Shown here: piece by piece, positions 49,376 to 62,755 of the stretch | Position numbering within the stretch: position 1 is the stretch's first letter | Layout: every line of letters starts with the position of its first letter | From: Ptiloglossa arizonensis | Taxonomy: Eukaryota; Arthropoda; Insecta; Hymenoptera; Colletidae | NCBI RefSeq assembly: GCF_051014685.1 | Contig: NW_027478390.1 | Coordinates: 780,501-844,500, forward strand | Direction: 5' to 3' | DNA length: 64,000 bases | Notes under the pieces: generated by a model | Seen by the model: the letters and a program-made list of their open reading frames with translations, nothing else | Databases searched by the model: none | What the model was told of the DNA's origin: nothing | Position numbers and translations under genes: made by a program

Positions 49376-49906
49376 TTGACAAGACAACAAATTTTTCGCA
49401 CTTCTGCTGCTCCAAACGCTTAACAAGAATGGCCTAGGGAAAAAATACACTTACCGTTGTAATCGGGCGAGTTTCTACTTTCAGACGCAGCAGGAATTTT
49501 TGGGTTTGGCCAATCCGTTCGCGAGATATGGGAGCTTGAAGCTAAGAAATGGTTGACAAGACAACAAATTTTTCGCACTTCTGCTGCTCCAAACGCTTAA
49601 CAAGAATGGCCTAGGGAAAAAATACACTTACCGTTGTAATCGGGCGAGTTTCTACTTTCAGACGCAGCAGGAATTTTTGGGTTTGGCCAATCCGTTCGCG
49701 AGATATGGGAACTTGAAGCTAAGAAATGGTTGACAAGACAACAAATTTTTCGCACTTCTGCTGCTCCAAACGTTTAACAAGAATGGCCTAGGGAAAAAAT
49801 ACACTTACCGTTGTAATCGGGCGAGTTTCTACTTTCAGACGCAGCAGGAATATTTGGGTTTGGTCAATCCGTTCGCCAGATATGGGCGTTTGAAGCTAAG
49901 AAATGG
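49376..49906 (+). repeat. Single-monomer triplication (3 x 177 bp)
   Basis: Three consecutive monomers start with TTGACAAGAC at 49376, 49553 and 49730 and share TTAACAAGAATGG and ACACTTACCG. Small steps separate them: GGAGCTTG then GGAACTTG, and AACGCTTAAC then AACGTTTAAC. Pairs of this monomer recur in copies B and C of the long HOR and at 63346-63560. Confidence 0.8.
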
Positions 49907-51944
49907 TTGAGAAGACAACCAATTTTTCGCAATTCTGCTGCTCCAAACGCTTAACCTGAATGGCCTAGGGAAAAAACACACATACCATTGCAATCGGGCG
50001 AGTTTCTACTTTCAGACTCAACAGGAATTTTTGGGTTTAGTCAATCCGTTCGCGAGATATGGGAGTTTCAAGCTAAGAAATGGTTGAGAAGGCAACAAAT
50101 TTTTCGCACTTCTGCTGCTCCAAACGTTTAACCAGAATGGCCTAGGGAAAAAATACACATAGCGTTGTAATCGGGCGAGTTTCTACTTTCAGACGCAACA
50201 GCAATTTTTGGGTTTGGTCAATCCGTTCGTGAGATATGGGAGTTTGAATCTAAGAAATGGTTGAGAAGACAACAAATTTTTCGCACTTCTGCTGCTCCAA
50301 TTGCTTAACCAGAATGGCCTAGGGAAAAAATACGCATAACGTTGTAATCGGGCGAGATTCTACTTTCAGACGCAACAGGTACTTTTGGGTTTAGTCAATC
50401 CGTTCGCGAGATATGGGAATCTGAAGCTAAGAAATGGTTGAGAAGACAACAAATTTTTCGCAATTCTGCTGCTCCAAACGCTTAACCTGAATGGCCTAGG
50501 GAAAAAACACACATACCATTGCAATCGGGCGAGTTTCTACTTTCAGTCTCAACAGGAATTTTTGGGTTTAGTCAATCCGTTCGCGAGATATGGGAGTTTC
50601 AAGCTAAGAAATGGTTGAGAAGGCAACAAATTTTTCGCACTTCTGCTGCTCCAAACGTTTAACCAGAATGGCCTAGGGAAAAAATACACATACCGTTGTA
50701 ATCGGGCGAGTTTCTACTTTCAGACGCAACAGCCATTTTTGGGTTTGGTCAATCCGTTCGTGAGATATGGGAGTTTGAATCTAAGAAATGGTTGAGAAGA
50801 CAACAAATTTTTCGCACTTCTGCAGCTCCAATCTCTTAACCAGAATGGCCTAGGGAAAAAATACACATACCGTTGTAATCGGGCGAGTTCCTACTGTCAG
50901 ACGCAACAGCAATTTTTGGGTTTGCTCAATCCGTTCGCGAGATATGGGAGTTTGAAGCTAAGAAATGGTTCAGAAGACAACAAATTTTACGCACTTCTGC
51001 TGCTCCAAACGCTTAACCAGAATGGCCTAGGGAAAAAATACACATACCGTTGTAATCGGGCGAGTTTCTACTTTCAGACGCAACAGCAATTTTTTGGTTT
51101 GGTCAATCCGTTCGCGAGATATGGGAGTTTCAAGCTGAGAAATGGTTGAGAAGGCAACAAATTTTTCGCACTTCTGCTGCTCCAAACGCTTAACCAGAAT
51201 GGCCTAGGGAAACAATACACATACCGTTGTAATCGGGCGAGTTTCTACTTTCAGACGCAACAGCAATTTTTTGGTTTGGTCAATCCGTTCGCGAGATATG
51301 GGAGTTTCAAGCTGAGAAATGGTTGAGAAGGCAACAAATTTTTCGCACTTCTGCTGCTCCAAACGCTTAACCAGAATGGCCTAGGGAAAAATACACATAC
51401 CGTTGTAATCGGGCGAGTTTCTACTTTCAGACGCAGCCGGAATTTTTGGGTTTGGTCAATCCGTTCGCGAGATATGGGAGTTTGGAGCTAAGAAATGGTT
51501 GAGAAGACAACAAATTTTTCGCACTTCTGCTGCTCCAAACGCTTAACCAGAATGGCCTAGGGAAAAAATACACATACCGTTGTAATCGGGCGAGTTTCTA
51601 TTTCAGACGCAACAGCAATTTCTGGGTTTGCTCAATCCGTTCGCGAGATATGGGAGTTTGAAGCTAAGAAATGGTTCAGAAGACAACAAATTTTACGCAC
51701 TTCTGCTGCTCCAAACGCTTAACCAGAATGGCCTAGGGAAAAAATACACATACCGTTGTAATCGGGCGAGTTTCTACTTTCAGACGCAACAGCAATTTTT
51801 GGGTTTGGTCAATCCGTTCGCGAGATATGGGAGTTTGAAACTAAGAAATGGTTGAGAAGACAACAAATTTTTCGCACTTCTGCTTCTCCAAACGCTTAAC
51901 CGGAATGGCCAAAGGAAAATATACGCATACCATTGTAATCGGGC

Positions 51945-54900
51945 GAGTTGCTACATTCAGACGCAACAGGAATTTTTGGGTTTGGTCAATCCGTTGGCTT
52001 GATATGGGAGTTTTAAGCTAAGAAATGGTTGAGAACACAACAAATTTTTCGCACTACTGCTGCTCCAAACGCTTAACCGGAATGGCCTAGGGAAAAACAA
52101 CCATACCGTTGTAATCGGACGAGTTTCTACTTTCAGACTCAACAGGAATTTTTGGGTTTAGTCAATCCGTTCGCGAGATATGGGATTTTGAAGCTAAGAA
52201 ACGGTTGAGAACGCAACAAATTTTTCGCACTTCTGCTGCTCCAAACAGTTAACCAGAATGTCCTAGGGAAAAAATACACATACCTTTGTAATCGTATGAG
52301 TTTCTAATTTCAGACGCAGCAGGAATTTTTGGGTTTAGTCAATCCGTTCGCGAGATATGGGAGTCTGAAGCTAAGAAATGGTCGAGAAGACAACAAATTT
52401 TTCGCACTTCTGCTGCTCCAATCGCTTAACCAGAATGGCCTAGGGAAAAAATACACATACCGTTGTAATCGGGCGAGTTTCTACTATCAGGTGCAACAGG
52501 AATATTTGGGTTTGGTCACTCTGTTCGCCAGATATGGGAGTTTGAAGCTAAGAAATGGTTGAGAAGTCAACAAATTTTGCGCACTTCTGCTGCTCCAAAC
52601 GCGTGACCAGAATGGCCTAGGGAAAAAATACACATACCGTTGTAATCGGGCGAGTTTCTACTGTCAGACGCAACAGGAATTTTTGGGTTTGGTCAATCCG
52701 TTCGCGAGATATGGGAGTTTGAAGCTAAGAAATGGTTGACAAGACAACAAATTTTTCGCACTTCTGCTGCTCCAAACGCTTAACAAGAATGGCCTAGGGA
52801 AAAAATACACTTACCGTTGTAATCGGGCGAGTTTCTACTTTCAGACGCAGCAGGAATTTTTGGGTTTGGCCAATCTGTTCGCGAGATATGGGAGCTTGAA
52901 GCTAAGAAATGGTTGACAAGACAACAAATTTTTCGCACTTCTGCTGCTCCAAACGTTTAACAAGAATGGCCTAGGGAAAAAATACACTTACCGTTGTAAT
53001 CGGGCGAGTTTCTACTTTCAGACGCAGCAGGAATTTTTGGGTTTGGTCAATCCGTTCGCGAGATATGGGAGTTTGAAGCTAAGAAATGATTGACAAGGCA
53101 GCAAATTTTGCGCACTTCTGCTGCTCCATACGCTTTAGAAGAATGGCCTAGGGAAAATATACACATACCGTTGTAATCGGGCGAGTTTCTACTTTCAGAC
53201 GCAGCTGGAATTTTTGGGTTTAGTCAATCCGTTCGCGAGATATGGGAGTTTCAAGCTAAGAAATGGTTGAGAAGGCAACAAATTTTTCGCACTTCTGCTG
53301 CTCCAAACGTTTAACCAGAATGGCCTAGGGAAAAAATACACATACCGTTGTAATCGGGCGAGTTTCTACTTACAGACGCAACAGCAATTTTTGGGTTTGG
53401 TCAATCCGTTCGTGAGATATGGGAGTTTGAATCTAAGAAATGGTTGAGAAGACAACAAATTTTTCGCACTTCTGCTGCTCCAATTGCTTAACCAGAATGG
53501 CCTAGGGAAAAAATACGCATAACGTTGTAATCGGGCGAGATTCTACTTTCAGACGCAGCTGGAATTTTTGGGTTTGGACAATGCGTTCGCGAGATATGGG
53601 AGTCTGAAGCTAAGAAATGGTTGAGAAGACAACAAATTTTTCGCACTTCTGCTGCTCCAAACGCTTAACCAGAATGGCCTAGGGAAACAATACACATACC
53701 ATTGTAATCGGGCGAGTTTCTACTTTCAGACGCAACAGGTACTTTTGGGTTTAGTCAATCCGTTCGCGAGATATGGGAATCTGAAGCTAAGAAATGGTTG
53801 AGAAGACAACAAATTTTTCGCAATTCTGCTGCTCCAAACGCTTAACCTGAATGGCCTAGGGAAAAAACACACATACCATTGCAATCGGGCGAGTTTCTAC
53901 TTTCAGACTCAACAGGAATTTTTGGGTTTAGTCAATCCGTTCGCGAGATATGGGAGTTTCAAGCTAAGAAATGGTTGAGAAGGCAACAAATTTTTCGCAC
54001 TTCTGCTGCTCCAAACGTTTAACCAGAATGGCCTAGGGAAAAAATACACATACCGTTGTAATCGGGCGAGTTTCTACTTTCAGACGCAACAGCAATTTTT
54101 GGGTTTGGTCAATCCGTTCGTGAGATATGGGAGTTTGAATCTAAGAAATGGTTGAGAAGACAACAAATTTTTCGCACTTCTGCAGCTCCAATCTCTTAAC
54201 CAGAATGGCCTAGGGAAAAAATACACATACCGTTGTAATCGGGCGAGTTCCTACTGTCAGACGCAACAGCAATTTTTGGGTTTGCTCAATCCGTTCGCGA
54301 GATATGGGAGTTTGAAGCTAAGAAATGGTTCAGAAGACAACAAATTTTACGCACTTCTGCTGCTCCAAACGCTTAACCAGAATGGCCTAGGGAAAAAATA
54401 CACATACCGTTGTAATCGGGCGAGTTTCTACTTTCAGACGCAACAGCAATTTTTTGGTTTGGTCAATCCGTTCGCGAGATATGGGAGTTTCAAGCTGAGA
54501 AATGGTTGAGAAGGCAACAAATTTTTCGCACTTCTGCTGCTCCAAACGCTTAACCAGAATGGCCTAGGGAAACAATACACATACCGTTGTAATCGGGCGA
54601 GTTTCTACTTTCAGACGCAACAGCAATTTTTTGGTTTGGTCAATCCGTTCGCGAGATATGGGAGTTTCAAGCTGAGAAATGGTTGAGAAGGCAACAAATT
54701 TTTCGCACTTCTGCTGCTCCAAACGCTTAACCAGAATGGCCTAGGGAAAAATACACATACCGTTGTAATCGGGCGAGTTTCTACTTTCAGACGCAGCCGG
54801 AATTTTTGGGTTTGGTCAATCCGTTCGCGAGATATGGGAGTTTGGAGCTAAGAAATGGTTGAGAAGACAACAAATTTTTCGCACTTCTGCTGCTCCAAAC

Positions 54901-55304
54901 GCTTAACCAGAATGGCCTAGGGAAAAAATACACATACCGTTGTAATCGGGCGAGTTTCTATTTCAGACGCAACAGCAATTTCTGGGTTTGCTCAATCCGT
55001 TCGCGAGATATGGGAGTTTGAAGCTAAGAAATGGTTCAGAAGACAACAAATTTTACGCACTTCTGCTGCTCCAAACGCTTAACCAGAATGGCCTAGGGAA
55101 AAAATACACATACCGTTGTAATCGGGCGAGTTTCTACTTTCAGACGCAACAGCAATTTTTGGGTTTGGTCAATCCGTTCGCGAGATATGGGAGTTTGAAA
55201 CTAAGAAATGGTTGAGAAGACAACAAATTTTTCGCACTTCTGCTTCTCCAAACGCTTAACCGGAATGGCCAAAGGAAAATATACGCATACCATTGTAATC
55301 GGGC
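51945..55304 (+). repeat. 19-monomer HOR, copy B (3,360 bp)
   Basis: Bounded by GAGTTGCTACATTCAG at 51945 and 55305. Ordered markers: GTTGGCTTGATATGGG with GCACTACTGC, CAGTTAACCAGAATGTCC, TGGTCGAGAAG, CAGGTGCAACAGG, GAGAAGTCAAC, two TTAACAAG/ACACTTACC monomers, GATTGACAAGGCAGC with ATACGCTTTAGAAG, AACGTTTAACC, GATTCTACTTTCAG, CAACAGGTACTTTT, TTAACCTG, a second AACGTTTAACC, TGCAGCTCCAATCTC, TTTGCTCAATCC, two CAGCAATTTTTTGG monomers, CAGCCGGAATTT, CAATTTCTGGG and TTCTGCTTCTCC. Confidence 0.88.
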
Positions 55305-58300
55305 GAGTTGCTACATTCAGACGCAACAGGAATTTTTGGGTTTGGTCAATCCGTTGGCTTGATATGGGAGTTTTAAGCTAAGAAATGGTTGAGAACACAA
55401 CAAATTTTTCGCACTACTGCTGCTCCAAACGCTTAACCGGAATGGCCTAGGGAAAAACAACGGTACCGTTGTAATCGGACGAGTTTCTACTTTCAGACTC
55501 AACAGGAATTTTTGGGTTTAGTCAATCCGTTCGCGAGATATGGGATTTTGAAGCTAAGAAATGGTTGAGAACGCAACAAATTTTTCGCACTTCTGCTGCT
55601 CCAAACGCTTAACCAGAATGGCCTAGGGAAAAAATACACATACCGTAGTAATCGTATGAGTTTCTAATTTCAGACGCAGCAGGACTTTTTGGGGTTGGTC
55701 AATCCGTTCGCGAGATATAGGAGTTTGAAGCTAAGAAATGGTTTAGAAGGCAACAAATTTTTCGCACTTCTGCTGCTCCAAACGCTTAACCGGAATGGCC
55801 TAGGGAAAAACAACCATACCGTTGTAATCGGACGAGTTTCTACTTTCAGACTCAACAGGAATTTTTGGGTTTAGTCAATCCGTTCGCGAGATATGGGATT
55901 TTGAAGCTAAGAAACGGTTGAGAACGCAACAAATTTTTCGCACTTCTGCTGCTCCAAACAGTTAACCAGAATGTCCTAGGGAAAAAATACACATACCTTT
56001 GTAATCGTATGAGTTTCTAATTTCAGACGCAGCAGGAATTTTTGGGTTTAGTCAATCCGTTCGCGAGATATGGGAGTCTGAAGCTAAGAAATGGTCGAGA
56101 AGACAACAAATTTTTCGCACTTCTGCTGCTCCAATCGCTTAACCAGAATGGCCTAGGGAAAAAATACACATACCGTTGTAATCGGGCGAGTTTCTACTAT
56201 CAGGTGCAACAGGAATATTTGGGTTTGGTCACTCTGTTCGCCAGATATGGGAGTTTGAAGCTAAGAAATGGTTGAGAAGTCAACAAATTTTGCGCACTTC
56301 TGCTGCTCCAAACGCGTGACCAGAATGGCCTAGGGAAAAAATACACATACCGTTGTAATCGGGCGAGTTTCTACTGTCAGACGCAACAGGAATTTTTGGG
56401 TTTGGTCAATCCGTTCGCGAGATATGGGAGTTTGAAGCTAAGAAATGGTTGACAAGACAACAAATTTTTCGCACTTCTGCTGCTCCAAACGCTTAACAAG
56501 AATGGCCTAGGGAAAAAATACACTTACCGTTGTAATCGGGCGAGTTTCTACTTTCAGACGCAGCAGGAATTTTTGGGTTTGGCCAATCCGTTCGCGAGAT
56601 ATGGGAGCTTGAAGCTAAGAAATGGTTGACAAGACAACAAATTTTTCGCACTTCTGCTGCTCCAAACGTTTAACAAGAATGGCCTAGGGAAAAAATACAC
56701 TTACCGTTGTAATCGGGCGAGTTTCTACTTTCAGACGCAGCAGGAATTTTTGGGTTTGGTCAATCCGTTCGCGAGATATGGGAGTTTGAAGCTAAGAAAT
56801 GATTGACAAGGCAGCAAATTTTGCGCACTTCTGCTGCTCCATACGCTTTAGAAGAATGGCCTAGGGAAAATATACACATACCGTTGTAATCGGGCGAGTT
56901 TCTACTTTCAGACGCAGCTGGAATTTTTGGGTTTAGTCAATCCGTTCGCGAGATATGGGAGTTTCAAGCTAAGAAATGGTTGAGAAGGCAACAAATTTTT
57001 CGCACTTCTGCTGCTCCAAACGTTTAACCAGAATGGCCTAGGGAAAAAATACACATACCGTTGTAATCGGGCGAGTTTCTACTTTCAGACGCAACAGCAA
57101 TTTTTGGGTTTGGTCAATCCGTTCGTGAGATATGGGAGTTTGAATCTAAGAAATGGTTGAGAAGACAACAAATTTTTCGCACTTCTGCTGCTCCAATTGC
57201 TTAACCAGAATGGCCTAGGGAAAAAATACGCATAACGTTGTAATCGGGCGAGATTCTACTTTCAGACGCAGCTGGAATTTTTGGGTTTGGACAATGCGTT
57301 CGCGAGATATGGGAGTCTGAAGCTAAGAAATGGTTGAGAAGACAACAAATTTTTCGCACTTCTGCTGCTCCAAACGCTTAACCAGAATGGCCTAGGGAAA
57401 CAATACACATACCATTGTAATCGGGCGAGTTTCTACTTTCAGACGCAACAGGTACTTTTGGGTTTAGTCAATCCGTTCGCGAGATATGGGAATCTGAAGC
57501 TAAGAAATGGTTGAGAAGGCAACAAATTTTTCGCACTTCTGCTGCTCCAAACGTTTAACCAGAATGGCCTAGGGAAAAAATACACATACCGTTGTAATCG
57601 GGCGAGTTTCTACTTTCAGACGCAACAGCAATTTTTGGGTTTGGTCAATCCGTTCGTGAGATATGGGAGTTTGAATCTAAGAAATGGTTGAGAAGACAAC
57701 AAATTTTTCGCACTTCTGCAGCTCCAATCTCTTAACCAGAATGGCCTAGGGAAAAAATACACATACCGTTGTAATCGGGCGAGTTCCTACTGTCAGACGC
57801 AACAGCAATTTTTGGGTTTGCTCAATCCGTTCGCGAGATATGGGAGTTTGAAGCTAAGAAATGGTTCAGAAGACAACAAATTTTACGCACTTCTGCTGCT
57901 CCAAACGCTTAACCAGAATGGCCTAGGGAAAAAATACACATACCGTTGTAATCGGGCGAGTTTCTACTTTCAGACGCAACTGCAATTTTTTGGTTTGGTC
58001 AATCCGTTCGCGAGATATGGGAGTTTCAAGCTGAGAAATGGTTGAGAAGGCAACAAATTTTTCGCACTTCTGCTGCTCCAAACGCTTAACCAGAATGGCC
58101 TAGGGAAAAATACACATACCGTTGTAATCGGGCGAGTTTCTACTTTCAGACGCAGCCGGAATTTTTGGGTTTGGTCAATCCGTTCGCGAGATATGGGAGT
58201 TTGGAGCTAAGAAATGGTTGAGAAGACAACAAATTTTTCGCACTTCTGCTGCTCCAAACGCTTAACCAGAATGGCCTAGGGAAAAAATACACATACCGTT

Positions 58301-58663
58301 GTAATCGGGCGAGTTTCTATTTCAGACGCAACAGCAATTTCTGGGTTTGCTCAATCCGTTCGCGAGATATGGGAGTTTGAAGCTAAGAAATGGTTCAGAA
58401 GACAACAAATTTTACGCACTTCTGCTGCTCCAAACGCTTAACCAGAATGGCCTAGGGAAAAAATACACATACCGTTGTAATCGGGCGAGTTTCTACTTTC
58501 AGACGCAACAGCAATTTTTGGGTTTGGTCAATCCGTTCGCGAGATATGGGAGTTTGAAACTAAGAAATGGTTGAGAAGACAACAAATTTTTCGCACTTCT
58601 GCTTCTCCAAACGCTTAACCGGAATGGCCAAAGGAAAATATACGCATACCATTGTAATCGGGC
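55305..58663 (+). repeat. 19-monomer HOR, copy C (3,359 bp)
   Basis: Same marker order as copy B, with three whole-monomer changes that cancel to within 1 bp. It has two extra monomers at about 55561-55913, including GGACTTTTTGGGG. It lacks the TTAACCTG/CATTGCAATCGG monomer present in B near 53840, and it has one CAGCAATTTTTTGG-type monomer (written CTGCAATTTTTTGG, about 57977) where B has two. Confidence 0.88.
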
Positions 58664-61600
58664 GAGTTGCTACATTCAGACGCAACAGGAATTTTTGGGT
58701 TTGGTCAATCCGTTGGCTTGATATGGGAGTTTTAAGCTAAGAAATGGTTGAGAACACAACAAATTTTTCGCACTACTGCTGCTCCAAACGCTTAACCGGA
58801 ATGGCCTAGGGAAAAACAACCATACCGTTGTAATCGGACGAGTTTCTACTTTCAGACTCAACAGGAATTTTTGGGTTTAGTCAATCCGTTCGCGAGATAT
58901 GGGATTTTGAAGCTAAGAAATGGTTGAGAACGCAACAAATTTTTCGCACTTCTGCTGCTCCAAACGCTTAACCAGAATGGCCTAGGGAAAAAATACACAT
59001 ACCGTAGTAATCGTATGAGTTTCTAATTTCAGACGCAGCAGGACTTTTTGGGGTTGGTCAATCCGTTCGCGAGATATAGGAGTTTGAAGCTAAGAAATGG
59101 TTTAGAAGGCAACAAATTTTTCGCACTTCTGCTGCTCCAAACGCTTAACCGGAATGGCCTAGGGAAAAACAACCATACCGTTGTAATCGGACGAGTTTCT
59201 ACTTTCAGACTCAACAGGAATTTTTGGGTTTAGTCAATCCGTTCGCGAGATATGGGATTTTGAAGCTAAGAAACGGTTGAGAACGCAACAAATTTTTCGC
59301 ACTTCTGCTGCTCCAAACAGTTAACCAGAATGTCCTAGGGAAAAAATACACATACCTTTGTAATCGTATGAGTTTCTAATTTCAGACGCAGCAGGAATTT
59401 TTGGGTTTAGTCAATCCGTTCGCGAGATATGGGAGTCTGAAGCTAAGAAATGGTCGAGAAGACAACAAATTTTTCGCACTTCTGCTGCTCCAATCGCTTA
59501 ACCAGAATGGCCTAGGGAAAAAATACACATACCGTTGTAATCGGGCGAGTTTCTACTTTCAGACGCAGCAGGAATTTTTGGGTTTGGTCAATCCGTTCGC
59601 GAGATATGGGAGTTTGAAGCTAAGAAATGATTGACAAGGCAGCAAATTTTGCGCACTTCTGCTGCTCCATACGCTTTAGAAGAATGGCCTAGGGAAAATA
59701 TACACATACCGTTGTAATCGGGCGAGTTTCTACTTTCAGACGCAGCTGGAATTTTTGGGTTTAGTCAATCCGTTCGCGAGATATGGGAGTTTCAAGCTAA
59801 GAAATGGTTGAGAAGGCAACAAATTTTTCGCACTTCTGCTGCTCCAAACGTTTAACCAGAATGGCCTAGGGAAAAAATACACATACCGTTGTAATCGGGC
59901 GAGTTTCTACTTTCAGACGCAACAGCAATTTTTGGGTTTGGTCAATCCGTTCGTGAGATATGGGAGTTTGAATCTAAGAAATGGTTGAGAAGACAACAAA
60001 TTTTTCGCACTTCTGCTGCTCCAATTGCTTAACCAGAATGGCCTAGGGAAAAAATACGCATAACGTTGTAATCGGGCGAGATTCTACTTTCAGACGCAGC
60101 TGGAATTTTTGGGTTTGGACAATGCGTTCGCGAGATATGGGAGTCTGAAGCTAAGAAATGGTTGAGAAGACAACAAATTTTTCGCACTTCTGCTGCTCCA
60201 AACGCTTAACCAGAATGGCCTAGGGAAACAATACACATACCATTGTAATCGGGCGAGTTTCTACTTTCAGACGCAACAGGTACTTTTGGGTTTAGTCAAT
60301 CCGTTCGCGAGATATGGGAATCTGAAGCTAAGAAATGGTTGAGAAGGCAACAAATTTTTCGCACTTCTGCTGCTCCAAACGTTTAACCAGAATGGCCTAG
60401 GGAAAAAATACACATACCGTTGTAATCGGGCGAGTTTCTACTTTCAGACGCAACAGCAATTTTTGGGTTTGGTCAATCCGTTCGTGAGATATGGGAGTTT
60501 GAATCTAAGAAATGGTTGAGAAGACAACAAATTTTTCGCACTTCTGCAGCTCCAATCTCTTAACCAGAATGGCCTAGGGAAAAAATACACATACCGTTGT
60601 AATCGGGCGAGTTCCTACTGTCAGACGCAACAGCAATTTTTGGGTTTGCTCAATCCGTTCGCGAGATATGGGAGTTTGAAGCTAAGAAATGGTTCAGAAG
60701 ACAACAAATTTTACGCACTTCTGCTGCTCCAAACGCTTAACCAGAATGGCCTAGGGAAAAAATACACATACCGTTGTAATCGGGCGAGTTTCTACTTTCA
60801 GACGCAACAGCAATTTTTTGGTTTGGTCAATCCGTTCGCGAGATATGGGAGTTTCAAGCTGAGAAATGGTTGAGAAGGCAACAAATTTTTCGCACTTCTG
60901 CTGCTCCAAACGCTTAACCAGAATGGCCTAGGGAAACAATACACATACCGTTGTAATCGGGCGAGTTTCTACTTTCAGACGCAACAGCAATTTTTTGGTT
61001 TGGTCAATCCGTTCGCGAGATATGGGAGTTTCAAGCTGAGAAATGGTTGAGAAGGCAACAAATTTTTCGCACTTCTGCTGCTCCAAACGCTTAACCAGAA
61101 TGGCCTAGGGAAAAATACACATACCGTTGTAATCGGGCGAGTTTCTACTTTCAGACGCAGCCGGAATTTTTGGGTTTGGTCAATCCGTTCGCGAGATATG
61201 GGAGTTTGGAGCTAAGAAATGGTTGAGAAGACAACAAATTTTTCGCACTTCTGCTGCTCCAAACGCTTAACCAGAATGGCCTAGGGAAAAAATACACATA
61301 CCGTTGTAATCGGGCGAGTTTCTATTTCAGACGCAACAGCAATTTCTGGGTTTGCTCAATCCGTTCGCGAGATATGGGAGTTTGAAGCTAAGAAATGGTT
61401 CAGAAGACAACAAATTTTACGCACTTCTGCTGCTCCAAACGCTTAACCAGAATGGCCTAGGGAAAAAATACACATACCGTTGTAATCGGGCGAGTTTCTA
61501 CTTTCAGACGCAACAGCAATTTTTGGGTTTGGTCAATCCGTTCGCGAGATATGGGAGTTTGAAACTAAGAAATGGTTGAGAAGACAACAAATTTTTCGCA

Positions 61601-61668
61601 CTTCTGCTTCTCCAAACGCTTAACCGGAATGGCCAAAGGAAAATATACGCATACCATTGTAATCGGGC
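58664..61668 (+). repeat. 17-monomer HOR, copy D (3,005 bp)
   Basis: Follows copy C including the GGACTTTTTGGGG pair. At about 59545 the monomer that carries CTATCAGGTGCAACAGG in C reads CTTTCAGACGCAGCAGG and leads straight to GATTGACAAGGCAGC, removing three monomers (~531 bp). It then has the double CAGCAATTTTTTGG monomers, one more than C (+177 bp). The net change is two monomers fewer, which accounts exactly for 3,005 against 3,359 bp. Confidence 0.88.
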
Positions 61669-62755
61669 GAGTTGCTACATTCAGACGCAACAGGAATTTT
61701 TGGGTTTGGTCAATCCGTTGGCTTGATATGGGAGTTTTAAGCTAAGAAATGGTTGAGAACACAACAAATTTTTCGCACTACTGCTGCTCCAAACGCTTAA
61801 CCGGAATGGCCTAGGGAAAAACAACCATACCGTTGTAATCGGACGAGTTTCTACTTTCAGACTCAACAGGAATTTTTGGGTTTAGTCAATCCGTTCGCGA
61901 GATATGGGATTTTGAAGCTAAGAAATGGTTGAGAACGCAACAAATTTTTCGCACTTCTGCTGCTCCAAACGCTTAACCAGAATGGCCTAGGGAAAAAATA
62001 CACATACCGTAGTAATCGTATGAGTTTCTAATTTCAGACGCAGCAGGACTTTTTGGGGTTGGTCAATCCGTTCGCGAGATATAGGAGTTTGAAGCTAAGA
62101 AATGGTTGAGAAGGCAACAAATTTTTCGCACTTCTGCTGCTCCAAACGCTTAACCGGAATGGCCTAGGGAAAAACAACCATACCGTTGTAATCGGACGAG
62201 TTTCTACTTTCAGACTCAACAGGAATTTTTGGGTTTAGTCAATCCGTTCGCGAGATATGGGATTTTGAAGCTAAGAAACGGTTGAGAACGCAACAAATTT
62301 TTCGCACTTCTGCTGCTCCAAACAGTTAACCAGAATGTCCTAGGGAAAAAATACACATACCTTTGTAATCGTATGAGTTTCTAATTTCAGACGCAGCAGG
62401 AATTTTTGGGTTTAGTCAATCCGTTCGCGAGATATGGGAGTCTGAAGCTAAGAAATGGTCGAGAAGACAACAAATTTTTCGCACTTCTGCTGCTCCAATC
62501 GCTTAACCAGAATGGCCTAGGGAAAAAATACACATACCGTTGTAATCGGGCGAGTTTCTACTATCAGGTGCAACAGGAATATTTGGGTTTGGTCACTCTG
62601 TTCGCCAGATATGGGAGTTTGAAGCTAAGAAATGGTTGAGAAGTCAACAAATTTTGCGCACTTCTGCTGCTCCAAACGCGTGACCAGAAAGGCCTAGGGA
62701 AAAAATACACATACCGTTGTAATCGGGCGAGTTTCTACTGTCAGACGCAACAGCA
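61669..62755 (+). repeat. Partial copy E of the long HOR (~1.1 kb)
   Basis: It repeats the opening of the unit: GTTGCTACATTCAG, GTTGGCTTGAT, GGACTTTTTGGGG, CAGTTAACCAGAATGTCC, TGGTCGAGAAG, CAGGTGCAACAGG and GAGAAGTCAAC. Like the left variant near 47650 it then has GACCAGAAAGGCC, whereas B and C have GACCAGAATGGCC. The right edge of the homogeneous domain is near 62755. Confidence 0.83.

Larger units (their letters stand above)
46631..51944 (+). repeat. Long HOR domain, left variant unit (~5.3 kb, ~30 monomers)
   Basis: It opens with the same GAGTTGCTACATTCAG monomer as the later units. It shares with them GGACTTTTTGGGG (about 47008), CAGTTAACCAGAATGTCC (47284), CAGGTGCAACAGGAATA, and TTGACAAGAC/TTAACAAG/ACACTTACC monomers. 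The middle (47.95-49.4 kb) holds monomers not found in the later units, several of which reappear at 62.9-63.9 kb. From about 50380 to the end it matches 53740-55304 at an offset of 3,360 bp with very few differences. Confidence 0.78.
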
